Of a stretch of 64,000 bases of DNA, positions 1-10,020 are shown piece after piece. How positions within the stretch are numbered: position 1 is the first letter of the stretch; every line of letters begins with the position of its first letter. Origin of the DNA: Polynucleobacter sp. AP-Latsch-80-C2 (GTDB lineage Bacteria > Pseudomonadota > Gammaproteobacteria > Burkholderiales > Burkholderiaceae); NCBI RefSeq assembly GCF_018882185.1, contig NZ_JACVOY010000004.1:165351-229350 (forward strand), in the 5' to 3' direction. The notes under the pieces are model-generated. The model was given only the letters and a program-made list of their open reading frames with translations, searched no databases and was not told the origin of the DNA. The position numbers and the translations under genes were made by a program.

Positions 1-2
1 GG

Positions 3-413
3 CTTCCAGACTTTGTCACCCTGCCACTCATCATTGCTGGCATTCTTTTTAATCAGCTATCACCTATAAGCTTTGTTGATCCTGTTAGCGCTGTTACTGG
101 GGCAGCTATTGGGTATGGGTCTCTCTGGCTCTTAAATCGTCTTTACCGTCTAACTAAAAAGCAAGATGGAATTGGCATGGGGGATGCAAAATTACTGGCG
201 GCTCTTGGCGCTTGGTTGGGATGGGCGGCTTTACCAAGCATCCTACTGATTGCCTCAGTCTCCGGCCTTATTGGTGGGCTGATCTACTTGAAATGGCGCA
301 AAAAAAATACTCGTCACGCCTTTCCTTTTGGGCCATTTCTTGCCTTTGCTGGCATTATTGAGTTGTTATGGCCACAGCATCTCCTACCATTCCTTCTGAG
401 CAATCTCCCTTAA
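3..413 (+). CDS. pilD: Prepilin peptidase (type IV leader peptidase), 3' part
   Basis: This is the C-terminal part of an inner-membrane aspartic protease that cleaves and N-methylates type IV prepilins. The reading frame is open from the left edge, so the N-terminal part lies outside the window. The visible part starts with LPD, which matches the region of the first catalytic aspartate, and continues through hydrophobic segments to GMGDAKLLAALGAW, the conserved GxGDxKL motif with the second catalytic aspartate. Further membrane segments follow to the stop. It overlaps the start of coaE by 46 bases, an arrangement common where pilD and coaE are neighbours. The family call is secure; only the symbol rests on family context. 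Confidence 0.88.
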   Translation, partial: LPDFVTLPLIIAGILFNQLSPISFVDPVSAVTGAAIGYGSLWLLNRLYRLTKKQDGIGMGDAKLLAALGAWLGWAALPSILLIASVSGLIGGLIYLKWRKKNTRHAFPFGPFLAFAGIIELLWPQHLLPFLLSNLP

Positions 414-1039
414 GTACCTTAAGGGAACTTCTGCCTTTAGTTGGCTTAACCGGGGGAATTGGTTCAGGCAAAACAGCAGTCAGCGACTTACTTGGTCAAA
501 TGGGTGCCGGCATCATCGATACCGATTTGATAGCGCATCAGATTACCGCTCCTGGTGGAATTGCTATTCCGCTGATTCAGGCGAAATTTGGACCTGAGTT
601 TATTGAGCCTAATGGCGCTCTAGATAGAGCCAAAATGCGAACCCTTGTCTTCGGTTCTCCGGATGCCAGAGAGTCCTTAGAGGAAATTACCCACCCTTTA
701 ATTCGCCAAGAGACCCTAAAGCAGGCCAAGGAATTGGCCGATACTGGTGTTCCATACCTTGTCTTTGTAGTTCCCCTCTTAATTGAGTCTGGAAGCTGGG
801 CAGGCCAAGTTGATTACCTGGTAGTGGTTGATTGCCCAGAGGAAACCCAAATCCAGAGGGTGATGCAGCGCAGCAAGCTATCTAGAACTGAGGTCGAAGG
901 GATATTAAACGCCCAGGCAAGCCGTCAACAGAGACTTCGGCTGGCAAATGCCGTCATTGAAAACCAAGGCAGCTTGGCTGAGCTCAAATTGGCTGTTGAG
1001 CAATTGCACCAAAAAATCCTAGGGATTAAGAAAGCTTAA
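368..1039 (+). CDS. coaE: Dephospho-CoA kinase
   Basis: CoaE phosphorylates the 3'-hydroxyl of dephospho-CoA with ATP, the last step of coenzyme A synthesis in the cytoplasm. The P-loop GGIGSGKT lies at about residues 29-36, followed by DTDLIAHQ, which fits the CoA-binding region. At 223 residues it is slightly longer than typical CoaE; the extra residues are an N-terminal tail of about 23 that overlaps the prepilin peptidase gene, so the true start could be a little further in. No ribosome binding site decides this. It is co-oriented with zapD. Confidence 0.93.
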   Translation: MATASPTIPSEQSPLSTLRELLPLVGLTGGIGSGKTAVSDLLGQMGAGIIDTDLIAHQITAPGGIAIPLIQAKFGPEFIEPNGALDRAKMRTLVFGSPDARESLEEITHPLIRQETLKQAKELADTGVPYLVFVVPLLIESGSWAGQVDYLVVVDCPEETQIQRVMQRSKLSRTEVEGILNAQASRQQRLRLANAVIENQGSLAELKLAVEQLHQKILGIKKA

Positions 1040-1065
1040 GCCAGTTCGTCATAGAATATGGGCTT

Positions 1066-1818
1066 GTGATTGTTTACGAATACCCCTTCAACGAATTAGT
1101 TCGAAGCATGCTTCGGCTGGAGTATTTGTACGCCCGTTTCAATCACTTTAATCGCTCTGACGATCCTGAACTTCACCACAATGCAATCTCGATTTTGTTT
1201 GATCTCGGCGACATCGGATCACGCGGTGACATCAAGTCATTACTCTTAAAAGAATTTGAGCGTCAGAAATACAACTTGAATGGTCTTAAGTCATCGCAAA
1301 AAGTAGATCAAGAAGCTCTTACCCAAACCCTTAGTGAAATTGATTCTGTTGCAAGTAGCATTAACAGTTCGATGGGTAGGCCAAATTTAGCCATCTCAGA
1401 AAGCGAGTGGCTCAATGCCATCCGCACTAGATTAAATATTCCCGGCGGCACCAGCCCGATAGATTTACCGAGCTATCATGCCTGGAAAAATAGCCCCTCG
1501 AGTGAACGTCGCGCACTACTCGATCAATTTGTTACACCACTCTTGCCATGGCAAGAAGCTTGTCAATTATTTTTACGCTTACTTCGTCAATCGGGTGAAG
1601 CCAAAGATGTTGTTGCACACAATGGCTCTTTTCAGCAAGCACCCTCAGGAAAAGTCTATCAATTAATGCGTCTGGCTGTTGAAGATGACACGCTCTTCTC
1701 AGAAATTAGCGCCAATAAATATCTACTCTCGGTTCGTTTCTTAAAAGCAGATCGGGATAAAAAAGCACAGCACGTCAACGTAGATGTGCCATTCAAGCTG
1801 ACGCTCTGTCAGTTTTAA
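1066..1818 (+). CDS. zapD: Cell division protein ZapD
   Basis: ZapD (YacF, DUF1342) binds FtsZ and cross-links its filaments in the cytoplasmic Z ring. The 250-residue product matches the family in length and has the typical N-terminus YEYPFNELVRSMLRLE and the later motif PCQLFLRLLRQSG-like region near residue 170. The gene starts with GTG; an ATG eight bases upstream is in another frame and runs into a stop. It follows coaE by 26 bases. The yacG gene that often follows zapD in related bacteria is not present here; instead the convergent mutT gene overlaps the zapD stop by four bases. Confidence 0.9.
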   Translation: MIVYEYPFNELVRSMLRLEYLYARFNHFNRSDDPELHHNAISILFDLGDIGSRGDIKSLLLKEFERQKYNLNGLKSSQKVDQEALTQTLSEIDSVASSINSSMGRPNLAISESEWLNAIRTRLNIPGGTSPIDLPSYHAWKNSPSSERRALLDQFVTPLLPWQEACQLFLRLLRQSGEAKDVVAHNGSFQQAPSGKVYQLMRLAVEDDTLFSEISANKYLLSVRFLKADRDKKAQHVNVDVPFKLTLCQF

Positions 1819-2231
1819 GCGAGTAGCTCTCTCAGCCTTTCCAGCATTGGCCAAGCGGCCGGCAAAAGGGGTTCAACTGAAGGTGTTTTTGCTGTCAGCA
1901 ACTCCCACGATAAAGCCTGACCTTCACAGCCTACAGGGGTACCTGACCACTGGCGAATCACACTCACATGCAAACGCACATAAGCATGAGGATAATCATG
2001 TTCTAGAACCGTCAGCTCCTCACTAGACTCAATCTCAATACCCAACTCTTCTTGCAGCTCACGCTTGAGAGCCTCAAAAACAGACTCCCCTTTTTCAATT
2101 TTTCCACCAGGCACTTCCCAGTAACCAGCATAGGGCTTGCCCTCTGGTCTTTGTCCTAATAAATAGCGACCTTGTGTATCCAATAAGATACCAGCCGCAA
2201 CTTCTGTGACGGGACGCTGATCTTGAGCCAT
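1815..2231 (-). CDS. mutT: Nudix hydrolase, MutT-like 8-oxo-dGTP diphosphatase
   Basis: The product is a Nudix pyrophosphohydrolase, most likely clearing 8-oxo-dGTP from the nucleotide pool. The Nudix box is visible as GGKIEKGESV...REL..EELGIE, with the glutamates that bind magnesium. I start at ATG 2231 (138 residues, beginning MAQDQRP). A longer version from a TTG at 2267 would overlap the upstream ATPase gene and adds residues not typical of the family. Neither start has a strong ribosome binding site. It sits 14 bases behind the DUF815 ATPase gene and is probably co-transcribed with it. Confidence 0.85.
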   Translation of the reverse strand: MAQDQRPVTEVAAGILLDTQGRYLLGQRPEGKPYAGYWEVPGGKIEKGESVFEALKRELQEELGIEIESSEELTVLEHDYPHAYVRLHVSVIRQWSGTPVGCEGQALSWELLTAKTPSVEPLLPAAWPMLERLRELLA

Positions 2232-2245
2232 AAAATAAACCGCTT

Positions 2246-3103
2246 TTAAGCGTGCGATCCAGCCCAATGTTTAGCAAATTGCCACGCGACACGACCAGAA
2301 CGTGAGCCACGTTCAAGCGCCCAGACTAAAGCTTCGGAACGTGCTGCTTCAATCTGTGACGCACTTAAGCCAAAGTGCGTTAGCCAATGTGCCACGATAG
2401 CTAAATATTCATCTTGCTTGGGGGGATAAAAGGACAGCCATAATCCGAATCGCTCTGATAAAGAAATTTTTTCTTCAACCACCTCACCCGGATGAATTTC
2501 GCCATCATCACTATAAGAATAACCTTCGTTATCCTTCATATATTCGGGTAGAAGATGGCGTCGATTTGAAGTAGCGTAAATCAAAATATTGTCGACTTGC
2601 GCAGAAACTGAGCCATCTAAGGCTGATTTCATGGCCTTGTAGCCTGATTCACCTTCATCAAAAGACAGGTCATCACAAAAAACAATAAAGCGCTCAGGCC
2701 GCTCGGCCAAGATATCAGCAATATCCGCTAGGTCTGCTAAATGATCTTTCTCAACCTCGACCAAGCGCAAGCCCTGACTTGCAAATTCATGCAAGCTCGC
2801 TTTAATTAAGGAAGATTTACCAGTACCCCTAGCGCCAGTGAGCAAAATATTATTAGCGGGCTTTTTTTGAATGAAGTTTTTGGTGTTGTCCCGAATGGCA
2901 TCACGCTGACGATCAATATTCTTCAGATCGTCAAAGGTAATATCTGCAACATGCTTAACCGGCTGCATAAATCCAATGCTACCAAAAATACTATCGCGTC
3001 TACGCCATCTAAATGCAGTAGAAGATTTCCACTCATTCTCCGTTAAAGGCTTAGGCAGGAAAGTTTCGAGATGATTTAAAAGTTGCTCTAATTTTTCATT
3101 CAT
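2246..3103 (-). CDS. DUF815-type AAA ATPase of unknown role
   Basis: This 285-residue protein belongs to the DUF815 family of predicted AAA+ ATPases. The Walker A motif GARGTGKSS lies near residue 90, and a Walker B-like FIVFCDDLSFDEGE follows near residue 140. The C-terminal part has the arginine-rich RGSRSGRVAWQFA. No membrane segment is seen. The role is not established for the family; members are usually annotated simply as ATP-binding proteins. It lies between argJ and mutT on the same strand with short gaps (15 bases from argJ), which suggests one transcript but no shared function. Confidence 0.8.
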   Translation of the reverse strand: MNEKLEQLLNHLETFLPKPLTENEWKSSTAFRWRRRDSIFGSIGFMQPVKHVADITFDDLKNIDRQRDAIRDNTKNFIQKKPANNILLTGARGTGKSSLIKASLHEFASQGLRLVEVEKDHLADLADIADILAERPERFIVFCDDLSFDEGESGYKAMKSALDGSVSAQVDNILIYATSNRRHLLPEYMKDNEGYSYSDDGEIHPGEVVEEKISLSERFGLWLSFYPPKQDEYLAIVAHWLTHFGLSASQIEAARSEALVWALERGSRSGRVAWQFAKHWAGSHA

Positions 3104-3118
3104 GATTTTTTGGCTTTA

Positions 3119-4354
3119 TTAAGAGCGATAGTCTGCATTGATCGAAACATATTCATGCGATAAATCACAAGTCCACATCGTTTGCGAAGCCGTGCCACGA
3201 CCTAAATCAATCTTGATCGTAATCTCTGAAGCCTGCATGACCCTTTGGCCATCAGCCTCTTGATAACTAGGATTGCGCCCACCATCCTTGGCAACCCAAA
3301 CGTCTCCCAACCACATTTGAACTTTGCCAACATCCAGGTCTAAGATACCCGCATACCCAATGGCTGCCAGGATTCGCCCAAGATTAGGGTCACTCGCAAA
3401 AAAGGCTGTCTTTACCAAAGGTGAATGGGCAATAGCCTTCGCTACTAAACGGCATTCTTCAACCGTCTTGCCACCAACGACCTCTATAGTCATAAATTTT
3501 GTTGCGCCTTCGCCGTCACGCACAATCATTTGCGCTAACTTTCTAGCGATCGCAATCAGGGCATCACGCAGAATGGCATAGTTGGCATCAGCTGTGGAAC
3601 TAATCTGAACGGTAGATTTTCCCGTCGCCATGATGATGAAAGAATCATTTGTTGAGGTATCACCGTCAATAGTGATGGCATTAAATGATTGGTCGGCAAC
3701 CTCACGGGTCAAGCCGGTCAACAAGCCTGGTGCAAAGCCTGCATCAGTAGCGATGAAGCCCAACATCGTTGCCATATTAGGATGAATCATGCCGGCACCC
3801 TTACAGATACCAGTCATCGTCACTAGGCCAGCAGGACTCTGAACTGAAGCGGAGCAAGCCTTCGGCTGAGTATCCGTTGTCATGATGGCTTCAGCCGCAT
3901 CCAACCAATTGTCTTCGCCTAAGTTTGCAACTGCCGCTGGTAAAGCAGAGATAATTTTCTCAATGGGTAGAGGCTCCAAAATCACACCGGTAGAAAAAGG
4001 TAGGATTTGCTCTGGGTTTAATTTGAGGTCATTTGCTAAAGCGGCGCAGGTCTCTAGGGCATGCTTCATGCCCTGCTCACCGGTGCCCGCATTGGCATTG
4101 CCTGTATTGACGACCAATGCCCGAATCTCGCCGTTACGACCTTCTTGAGCCAAATGCTCTCGACATACTTGAACGGGGGCTGCACAAAAGCGATTGAGCG
4201 TAAATACACCAGCTACTTGCGAACCTGGCGCCAATCTCATGACCAATAGATCCTTGCGATTGGCCTTTTTAATTCCGGCCTGAGCGATACCCATCTCAAA
4301 GCCTGCAATAGGCTTGAGGTCTGATTTTTGAGGGAGAGGTAAGTTAACGGTCAT
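3119..4354 (-). CDS. argJ: Bifunctional ornithine acetyltransferase / N-acetylglutamate synthase
   Basis: ArgJ transfers the acetyl group from N-acetylornithine to glutamate, recycling it in arginine synthesis. The precursor cleaves itself into two chains before the nucleophilic threonine; the cleavage motif is visible as [16 protein letters not shown] near residue 200. Further family motifs are [12 protein letters not shown] and [15 protein letters not shown]. The start is placed at ATG 4354 (411 residues, MTVNLPLPQ), because the longer reading frame adds a hydrophobic tail unlike the family. No clear ribosome binding site is seen. It is the first gene of a probable argJ-ATPase-mutT transcript. 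Confidence 0.93.
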   Translation of the reverse strand: MTVNLPLPQKSDLKPIAGFEMGIAQAGIKKANRKDLLVMRLAPGSQVAGVFTLNRFCAAPVQVCREHLAQEGRNGEIRALVVNTGNANAGTGEQGMKHALETCAALANDLKLNPEQILPFSTGVILEPLPIEKIISALPAAVANLGEDNWLDAAEAIMTTDTQPKACSASVQSPAGLVTMTGICKGAGMIHPNMATMLGFIATDAGFAPGLLTGLTREVADQSFNAITIDGDTSTNDSFIIMATGKSTVQISSTADANYAILRDALIAIARKLAQMIVRDGEGATKFMTIEVVGGKTVEECRLVAKAIAHSPLVKTAFFASDPNLGRILAAIGYAGILDLDVGKVQMWLGDVWVAKDGGRNPSYQEADGQRVMQASEITIKIDLGRGTASQTMWTCDLSHEYVSINADYRS

Positions 4355-4386
4355 AGTTCGACAATTGTAGATGACGTACAAAAACA

Positions 4387-4411
4387 AAGCGCGCCAGAGT
4401 ATGGCGCGCTT
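4387..4411 (-). terminator. Rho-independent terminator of the molybdenum hydroxylase operon
   Basis: A perfect 10-bp stem, AAGCGCGCCA / TGGCGCGCTT, encloses a 5-base loop. On the minus strand it is followed by a T-rich run (TTTGTTTTTG). It lies about 35 bases after the stop of the large subunit gene and just ahead of argJ, so it separates the two transcription units. Confidence 0.85.
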
Positions 4412-4444
4412 CTTGACTTACTTTAGAGCTAGCTTTGTAACACC

Positions 4445-6574
4445 CTATACCTTGATTGGTAACTCACGTATCCGCTTGCCAGTTGCGGCAGCAATAGCGT
4501 TTACCAAAGCAGGGGCTACCAAAGGAACCCCGACTTCGCCCAAGCCACCAGGCTTTTCTTCACTTGGAATCAAATGAACCTCAACCACAGGCACCTGATT
4601 TTGACGTAGAGATGGGTAGTTATTAAAGTTACTTTGTTGTACTCGACCATTTTCAATCGTAATTTCATTATTAAGGGCTGCACTGAGACCGTAAATTACT
4701 CCGCCCGTTAATTGCGCTCTCGCTTGATCAGGGTGAACTGTTATTCCGCAATCTGCAACAAAAGTCACTTTCTTTACTTTAGTTTGAGTTGCAGTGGGAT
4801 CTAACTCAACAACACAGGCTGAATAGGTGCCATAACATTCCATCTGCGCCACCCCAAAACGCTTACTACCAGGGGTATAACCAGACATTTTCACAGCCAT
4901 ATTGAGCACAGTGTTTGCTCTCAGATGCTTTCTGCCAAGCGATGCCAAGCGGAATGCAACAGGATCTTTGCCGGCCACCAATGCGACTTCATCAACAAAG
5001 CTTTCAATAGCAAATGCATTTAATGCATTACTTACCGAGCGCCAATATCCAACACGCACGCCGGTATCAGAAATAACATTGGTAAGATCCAAATTTGGTA
5101 CGTCATCATAGGTCACGTTTTGAGAGCCCTCGACCATGAAAGGATCAAAGCCATCTTTTACAAACCCAGGGAATGCACGAGCAGTAACGGATTGCGAAAC
5201 CATCTTCGCTTTAACAACATTTAATTTTCCATCTGCACCCAATACACCCTCTACCTTATGAAGGCTCATAGGACGATAGAAGTCATGCGTAATGTCATCT
5301 TCTTTTGTCCACAACATCTTGACAGGCATGCCAGCCGCCTTAGAAATCTCAGCAGCTTGTCGAATGAAATCAAGTTCTAATTTGCGACCAAAACCACCAC
5401 CTAAGAATGTTGTTTCAATGGTGACATCCTCAGGCTTTACACCTGCTGCTGCAGCAGCAACTGCTTCACCACCCTGCTGAAACTGAATCGGCCCAATAAT
5501 TCTGCACTTACCATTAGATACATCAGCAGAACAATTGACTGGCTCCATTGTGGAGTGGGCTAAATAGGGCAAGAAATACTGGGCGCTAATGACTTTGCCT
5601 TTAGCCAACTCGGCATCAGTATTGCCAGCCGTCTTAATAGTGGCGCCTTTTTTCGTCAATGACTCCTCTAAGCTTTTGCGAATCATGGCGGTATTCAAAT
5701 TTGCATTAGGGCCTTCATTCCAAACGATTTTGAGAGCATCTCGCCCTTTTCGAGCCGCATAAAAATCTTTAGCTAATACTGCGACACCATCTGAAATCTG
5801 AACTACCTTTATCACGCCTGATACCTTCATGGCAGCAGATGCATCAAATGAAGTAGGTGTTCCTCCAATAACTGGGCATTGCGCCAAAGAAGCAATTGCC
5901 ATACCAGGAATCTTGACATCGATTCCATAGATGGCTTTACCAGCTACTTTCAAGGGCGTATCCAAACGCCGCATACTTTCTTTACCGATCACCATAAATT
6001 TTGTAGGCGGCTTTAGGGCTGGCTTTTCAGGTAATGGTAATTTAGCCGCATCGGCAGCTAACTCACCATAAGTTGCGGACTTGCCGCCAACATGAGTAAC
6101 CTTGCCATTCATTGCCCGACAACTTTCAGGTGATACCTTCCAGCGTGCAGCCGCCGCTTCTACTAACACGGTGCGAGTCGCTGCGCCGGCTGTTCTCAGC
6201 TTATCGAAGGCTTCGCGAACAGATGTTGAGCCGCCAGTAATTTGACCCCCCAGCAAGGCATTGATATAAACCGGCGCCACACCTGCCATCTCCACCTTAA
6301 TCATGGAGAGTGGCAAATTTAATTCTTCCGCCAACAAAGCAGGCATTGATGTGTAGACATCTTGACCCATCTCTGAGCGAGCACAAATCAAAGTAATTTG
6401 ATTATTGGGCGTAATACGAATCCAAGCATTTGCTAATGCAGGCTGCGCAGAAGCACTAGTAGCTGCCTCACTAGCTAATGGCAGGTACATTCCAAGAACA
6501 AATGCACCTGATACTGATGCACCATGCTGAATAAATTGGCGACGACCTAAACTCTTAACGGAATTATTTTTCAT
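4445..6574 (-). CDS. Molybdenum hydroxylase large subunit (isoquinoline 1-oxidoreductase beta type)
   Basis: This 709-residue protein is the molybdopterin-cytosine-dinucleotide-binding subunit of a xanthine oxidase family enzyme of the isoquinoline oxidoreductase (IorB) branch, which hydroxylates aldehydes or N-heterocycles. The N-terminus GRRQFIQHG followed by a hydrophobic stretch is a twin-arginine signal, so the enzyme is probably exported to the periplasm. GGGFGRKLELDF fits a cofactor-binding loop, and GGLGEVGVPLVAPALVNA near the C-terminus carries the expected catalytic glutamate. The start at 6574 has AAGGGG upstream. It follows the iron-sulfur subunit by 12 bases. Substrate cannot be read from sequence; no cytochrome c partner gene is next to it. 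Confidence 0.88.
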   Translation of the reverse strand: MKNNSVKSLGRRQFIQHGASVSGAFVLGMYLPLASEAATSASAQPALANAWIRITPNNQITLICARSEMGQDVYTSMPALLAEELNLPLSMIKVEMAGVAPVYINALLGGQITGGSTSVREAFDKLRTAGAATRTVLVEAAAARWKVSPESCRAMNGKVTHVGGKSATYGELAADAAKLPLPEKPALKPPTKFMVIGKESMRRLDTPLKVAGKAIYGIDVKIPGMAIASLAQCPVIGGTPTSFDASAAMKVSGVIKVVQISDGVAVLAKDFYAARKGRDALKIVWNEGPNANLNTAMIRKSLEESLTKKGATIKTAGNTDAELAKGKVISAQYFLPYLAHSTMEPVNCSADVSNGKCRIIGPIQFQQGGEAVAAAAAGVKPEDVTIETTFLGGGFGRKLELDFIRQAAEISKAAGMPVKMLWTKEDDITHDFYRPMSLHKVEGVLGADGKLNVVKAKMVSQSVTARAFPGFVKDGFDPFMVEGSQNVTYDDVPNLDLTNVISDTGVRVGYWRSVSNALNAFAIESFVDEVALVAGKDPVAFRLASLGRKHLRANTVLNMAVKMSGYTPGSKRFGVAQMECYGTYSACVVELDPTATQTKVKKVTFVADCGITVHPDQARAQLTGGVIYGLSAALNNEITIENGRVQQSNFNNYPSLRQNQVPVVEVHLIPSEEKPGGLGEVGVPLVAPALVNAIAAATGKRIRELPIKV

Positions 6575-6586
6575 ATTGTTTACCCC

Positions 6587-7045
6587 TTAGGCCAATTTAT
6601 CTGCAGCACGTTTAACCGCTTTTTCAATCCGAGAATAAGTTCCACAACGACAGATGTTTCCACTCATTGCGTTTTTTATCTCTTCAGAATTTGGCTTTGA
6701 TTTTTTGGCTAGCAAATCAGCTGCTGACATCATTTGCCCTGTCTGACAATATCCACACTGTGGCACATCAAACTCAATCCAAGCCTCTTGAAGAGCGCTA
6801 CCCATTTTTGCTGGTAGGCCTTCCAGGGTTGTAACTGATTTGCTAGCTGCGGCTGAAACCGGGGTTGAGCAGGAGCGAATGGCAGTGCCCTCAAGGTGAA
6901 CAGTACAAGCTCCGCACAGAGCTGCACCACAACCATATTTAGGGCTCGTTACATCCATATGATCTCTAAGAACCCATAAAATAGGGGTTTCAGGGTCCCC
7001 TTCAAAACGAACGGCTTTGCCATTGAGATTAAAAGAAATAGCCAT
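6587..7045 (-). CDS. (2Fe-2S) small subunit of a molybdenum hydroxylase
   Basis: This 152-residue protein is the electron-transfer subunit (IorA/CoxS type) that pairs with the large subunit encoded 12 bases downstream. The N-terminal plant-type ferredoxin cluster is visible in CGAALCGACTVHLEG and a later cysteine; the C-terminal helical domain holds the second cluster in CGYCQTGQMM and NICRCGTY. There is no signal peptide, which fits export as a folded complex with the Tat-signal-bearing partner. A strong purine run (AAGGGGGG) precedes the start. It is the first gene of a two-gene operon with its own promoter. Confidence 0.92.
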   Translation of the reverse strand: MAISFNLNGKAVRFEGDPETPILWVLRDHMDVTSPKYGCGAALCGACTVHLEGTAIRSCSTPVSAAASKSVTTLEGLPAKMGSALQEAWIEFDVPQCGYCQTGQMMSAADLLAKKSKPNSEEIKNAMSGNICRCGTYSRIEKAVKRAADKLA

Positions 7046-7074
7046 ATCACCCCCCTTAGATTTTTTCTATTGCG

Positions 7075-7104
7075 AATATAAATTCAACCTTGCAGCACTC
7101 TCAA
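7075..7104 (-). promoter_or_regulatory. Sigma-70-like promoter of the molybdenum hydroxylase operon
   Basis: Reading the minus strand, TTGAGA (-35, 5 of 6 consensus bases) is followed after 18 bases by TATATT (-10, 5 of 6). The predicted start of transcription is about 20-25 bases upstream of the small subunit ATG. This is pattern matching only. Confidence 0.5.
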
Positions 7105-7160
7105 ATCATGACAGATTTACTCATGTCTTGCCCATATCATTTACTAGGGATTTCACCAAG

Positions 7161-7187
7161 AAAAAAGCCCAGCATTCACTGGGCTCT
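7161..7187 (-). terminator. Rho-independent terminator of secA
   Basis: A 7-bp stem AGCCCAG / CTGGGCT with a 6-base loop is followed on the minus strand by a run of six T. It lies about 20 bases past the secA stop codon. Confidence 0.88.
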
Positions 7188-7207
7188 CGGAGACGGAGGC
7201 TAACTAT

Positions 7208-9967
7208 TTACGCTAGAGCGCCGTGGCAACTCTTATATTTCTTGCCACTGCCACAAGGACAAGGATCGTTGCGACCCACCTTAGGTCCTGTACGCAAAGG
7301 TGCTGGGGTTAATTCAACATCAGCCAGATCTGGCGCATTGGAGATCGCAGCATCCGCTTCCGCGTGCTGATATTGCACGTCAGATAGCTTAGCTAAATCC
7401 TCATTCATGGATTCAGAGGCCTGATCTAACTCGCTAGCACTTCGAATTTGCACGGTCATAATGCTTTTCACAACATCATTCTTGATTACATCTAAGAGCT
7501 CGCTATACAACTCAAAGGCTTCACGGCGATATTCTTGTTTAGGATCTTTCTGAGCGTAGCCACGCAAATGAATACCTTGGCGCAAATGATCCAATGCAGC
7601 CAAGTGCTCACGCCAATGAGTATCTAAGCTATACAAAAGCACTGAGCGCTCAAAACCAGCAAAGGACTCTCTACCACTTAAATCCACTTTGGCATCGTAT
7701 GCCGCTTTAGCAGCTTGCTGAACACGCTCTAGGATTTCAGCATCTTCCACCGTCTCAGCACTTTCAACCCACTTCTGTAAATCTACCGTGAGACCCCATT
7801 CACTTGCAAGGGCATTCTCAAGACCCGCTAAATCCCACTGCTCCTCCATGGAGTCTTGTGGCACATATACAGAGCACACTGTACGAAGTACGTCTTCACG
7901 CAGATTAGCAATTAACTCACCAACATCACTGCTCTCTAAGACTTCATTTCTGAGGCGATAAGTTTCTTTACGCTGATCATTCGCAACATTGTCGTACTCC
8001 AACAATTGCTTACGAATATCAAAGTTGCGGCCTTCCACTTTACGTTGCGCAGATTCAATCGAGCGAGTCACCATACCTGCTTCAATTGGCTCGCCATCTG
8101 GCATCTTCAAGCGTTCCATGACTGCGCGCAGGCGATCGCCAGCGAAAATACGCAGAAGAGGATCATCTAAAGAAAGATAAAAACGTGAGGAACCTGGATC
8201 ACCCTGACGACCTGAGCGACCCCTTAGCTGGTTATCAATGCGTCGACTTTCATGACGCTCAGTACCAATGATATGTAAACCACCAGCAGCTAAGACTTGG
8301 TCGTGAATGCTTTGCCACTCATCTTGAAGGCTCTTAATCTTTGCGGCCTTCTCTGCATCTGCAAACGCTGAATCTGCTTCAATCAATGAGGATTGCTTAC
8401 CAACATTACCGCCCAATACAATATCGGTTCCACGACCAGCCATATTGGTGGCAATCGTGATCATCTTAGGGCGGCCAGCTTGCGCAATAATTTCCGCTTC
8501 ACGCTCATGCTGTTTTGCATTCAAAACTTGATGAGGCATTTTGCGTTGATCAAGCATCTTCGCAATTAACTCAGAATTTTCAATCGAAGTAGTTCCTACT
8601 AGTACGGGTTGGCCGCGCTCATAGCAATCTTCAATATCTTTAATCACGGCATCATAACGCTCGCGCGATGACTTATAAATCTGATCTTGACGATCTTTAC
8701 GCTGACTAATTCTGTTTGGTGGAATCACAACCGTTTCGAGGTTGTAAATTTCTTTAAATTCGTAAGCTTCAGTATCAGCAGTACCAGTCATACCAGCTAA
8801 CTTGCCGTACATGCGGAAATAGTTCTGGAATGTAATCGTCGCTAAGGTTTGATTCTCATTCTGAATCGGAACGCCTTCTTTGGCCTCAACAGCTTGATGC
8901 AATCCATCGGACCAGCGACGACCCTGCATTAAGCGGCCAGTAAATTCATCAACGATGATGACTTCGTTGTTTTGCACTACATAATGTTGATCGCGGTGGA
9001 ACAAGGAATGCGCACGCAAGGCTGCGTATACATGGTGCATCAAAGTAATGTTTTGCGGAGCATACAAGGAGTTGCCATCATTGAGAGCACCTAATTGCAC
9101 TAATACAGCCTCAGCCTTATCGTGACCTTGCTCAGTTAAATATACCTGCTGAGACTTTTCATCTACCCAATAATCACCTGGCTTTTCAACACCAGTTCCA
9201 TCCGCTTTTTCTTCGCCAATTTGCAAATCTAAATAAGAGGGAAGTGCATTAATCTTGAGGTAGAGATCGGTATGGTCATCTGCTTGGCCGGAAATGATTA
9301 ATGGCGTACGCGCTTCATCAATCAAAATCGAATCGACCTCATCGACGATGGCATACGCTAAACCACGCTGTACGCGTTGACCTAAATCTTGCACCATGTT
9401 GTCGCGCAAGTAATCAAATCCAAATTCGTTATTAGTACCGTAGGTAATATCTGCTGCGTAAGCTGCTTGCTTAGTAGTGTGATCCATCTGCGAAAGATTG
9501 ATCCCTACCTGCATTCCTAGAAAGTTATATAACTTGGACATCCACTCAGCATCGCGCTGAGCAAGGTAATCATTTACTGTAACTACATGCACACCCTTAC
9601 CAGTCAGTGCATTTAAATATACTGGAAGCGTAGCAGTTAAAGTTTTTCCTTCACCTGTGCCCATTTCAGCAATCTTGCCTTGATGCAATGCTAGACCACC
9701 GATGATCTGGGCATCAAAATGGCGCATCTTCATAACGCGCACACTGGCTTCGCGAACTACAGCAAATGCCTCCGGGGCGATGTCGTCCAGCGACTCGCCC
9801 GCAGCTAAGCGCGCTTTAAATTGCTCAGTTTTTGCGGCCAATGCAGCATCATCCAAAGCTTGAAGGCTGGACTCAAAAGCGCCAACCTTGGCAACGACTT
9901 TGCGATACTGCTTTAAGAGGCGGTCGTTACGACTGCCGACCAGGGTTTTAAGAAGACCGATTACCAT
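7208..9967 (-). CDS. secA: Protein translocase ATPase SecA
   Basis: SecA is the ATPase motor that pushes unfolded preproteins through SecYEG. The 919-residue product has Walker A MGTGEGKT at about 102-109, the [12 protein letters not shown] motif near 210, [14 protein letters not shown] in the second nucleotide-binding domain, and [11 protein letters not shown]. The C-terminal tail [16 protein letters not shown] is the zinc-binding CxCx8CH motif that contacts SecB. The gene is followed by a clear terminator and divides from the DUF721 gene by 53 bases, a common arrangement in which the neighbour may share regulatory sequence. No secM-like leader is apparent between lpxC and secA here. Confidence 0.98.
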   Translation of the reverse strand: MVIGLLKTLVGSRNDRLLKQYRKVVAKVGAFESSLQALDDAALAAKTEQFKARLAAGESLDDIAPEAFAVVREASVRVMKMRHFDAQIIGGLALHQGKIAEMGTGEGKTLTATLPVYLNALTGKGVHVVTVNDYLAQRDAEWMSKLYNFLGMQVGINLSQMDHTTKQAAYAADITYGTNNEFGFDYLRDNMVQDLGQRVQRGLAYAIVDEVDSILIDEARTPLIISGQADDHTDLYLKINALPSYLDLQIGEEKADGTGVEKPGDYWVDEKSQQVYLTEQGHDKAEAVLVQLGALNDGNSLYAPQNITLMHHVYAALRAHSLFHRDQHYVVQNNEVIIVDEFTGRLMQGRRWSDGLHQAVEAKEGVPIQNENQTLATITFQNYFRMYGKLAGMTGTADTEAYEFKEIYNLETVVIPPNRISQRKDRQDQIYKSSRERYDAVIKDIEDCYERGQPVLVGTTSIENSELIAKMLDQRKMPHQVLNAKQHEREAEIIAQAGRPKMITIATNMAGRGTDIVLGGNVGKQSSLIEADSAFADAEKAAKIKSLQDEWQSIHDQVLAAGGLHIIGTERHESRRIDNQLRGRSGRQGDPGSSRFYLSLDDPLLRIFAGDRLRAVMERLKMPDGEPIEAGMVTRSIESAQRKVEGRNFDIRKQLLEYDNVANDQRKETYRLRNEVLESSDVGELIANLREDVLRTVCSVYVPQDSMEEQWDLAGLENALASEWGLTVDLQKWVESAETVEDAEILERVQQAAKAAYDAKVDLSGRESFAGFERSVLLYSLDTHWREHLAALDHLRQGIHLRGYAQKDPKQEYRREAFELYSELLDVIKNDVVKSIMTVQIRSASELDQASESMNEDLAKLSDVQYQHAEADAAISNAPDLADVELTPAPLRTGPKVGRNDPCPCGSGKKYKSCHGALA

Positions 9968-10020
9968 GGGATATTGAAGAAAATGAAGTCCTTGAGTTTA
10001 TCACCCGCAACCCCTTTTTT

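Noticed and set aside
4061..4249. Frames on the plus strand opposite argJ and the molybdenum hydroxylase genes
   Set aside because: All are antisense shadows of well-conserved genes, without ribosome binding sites or recognisable products.
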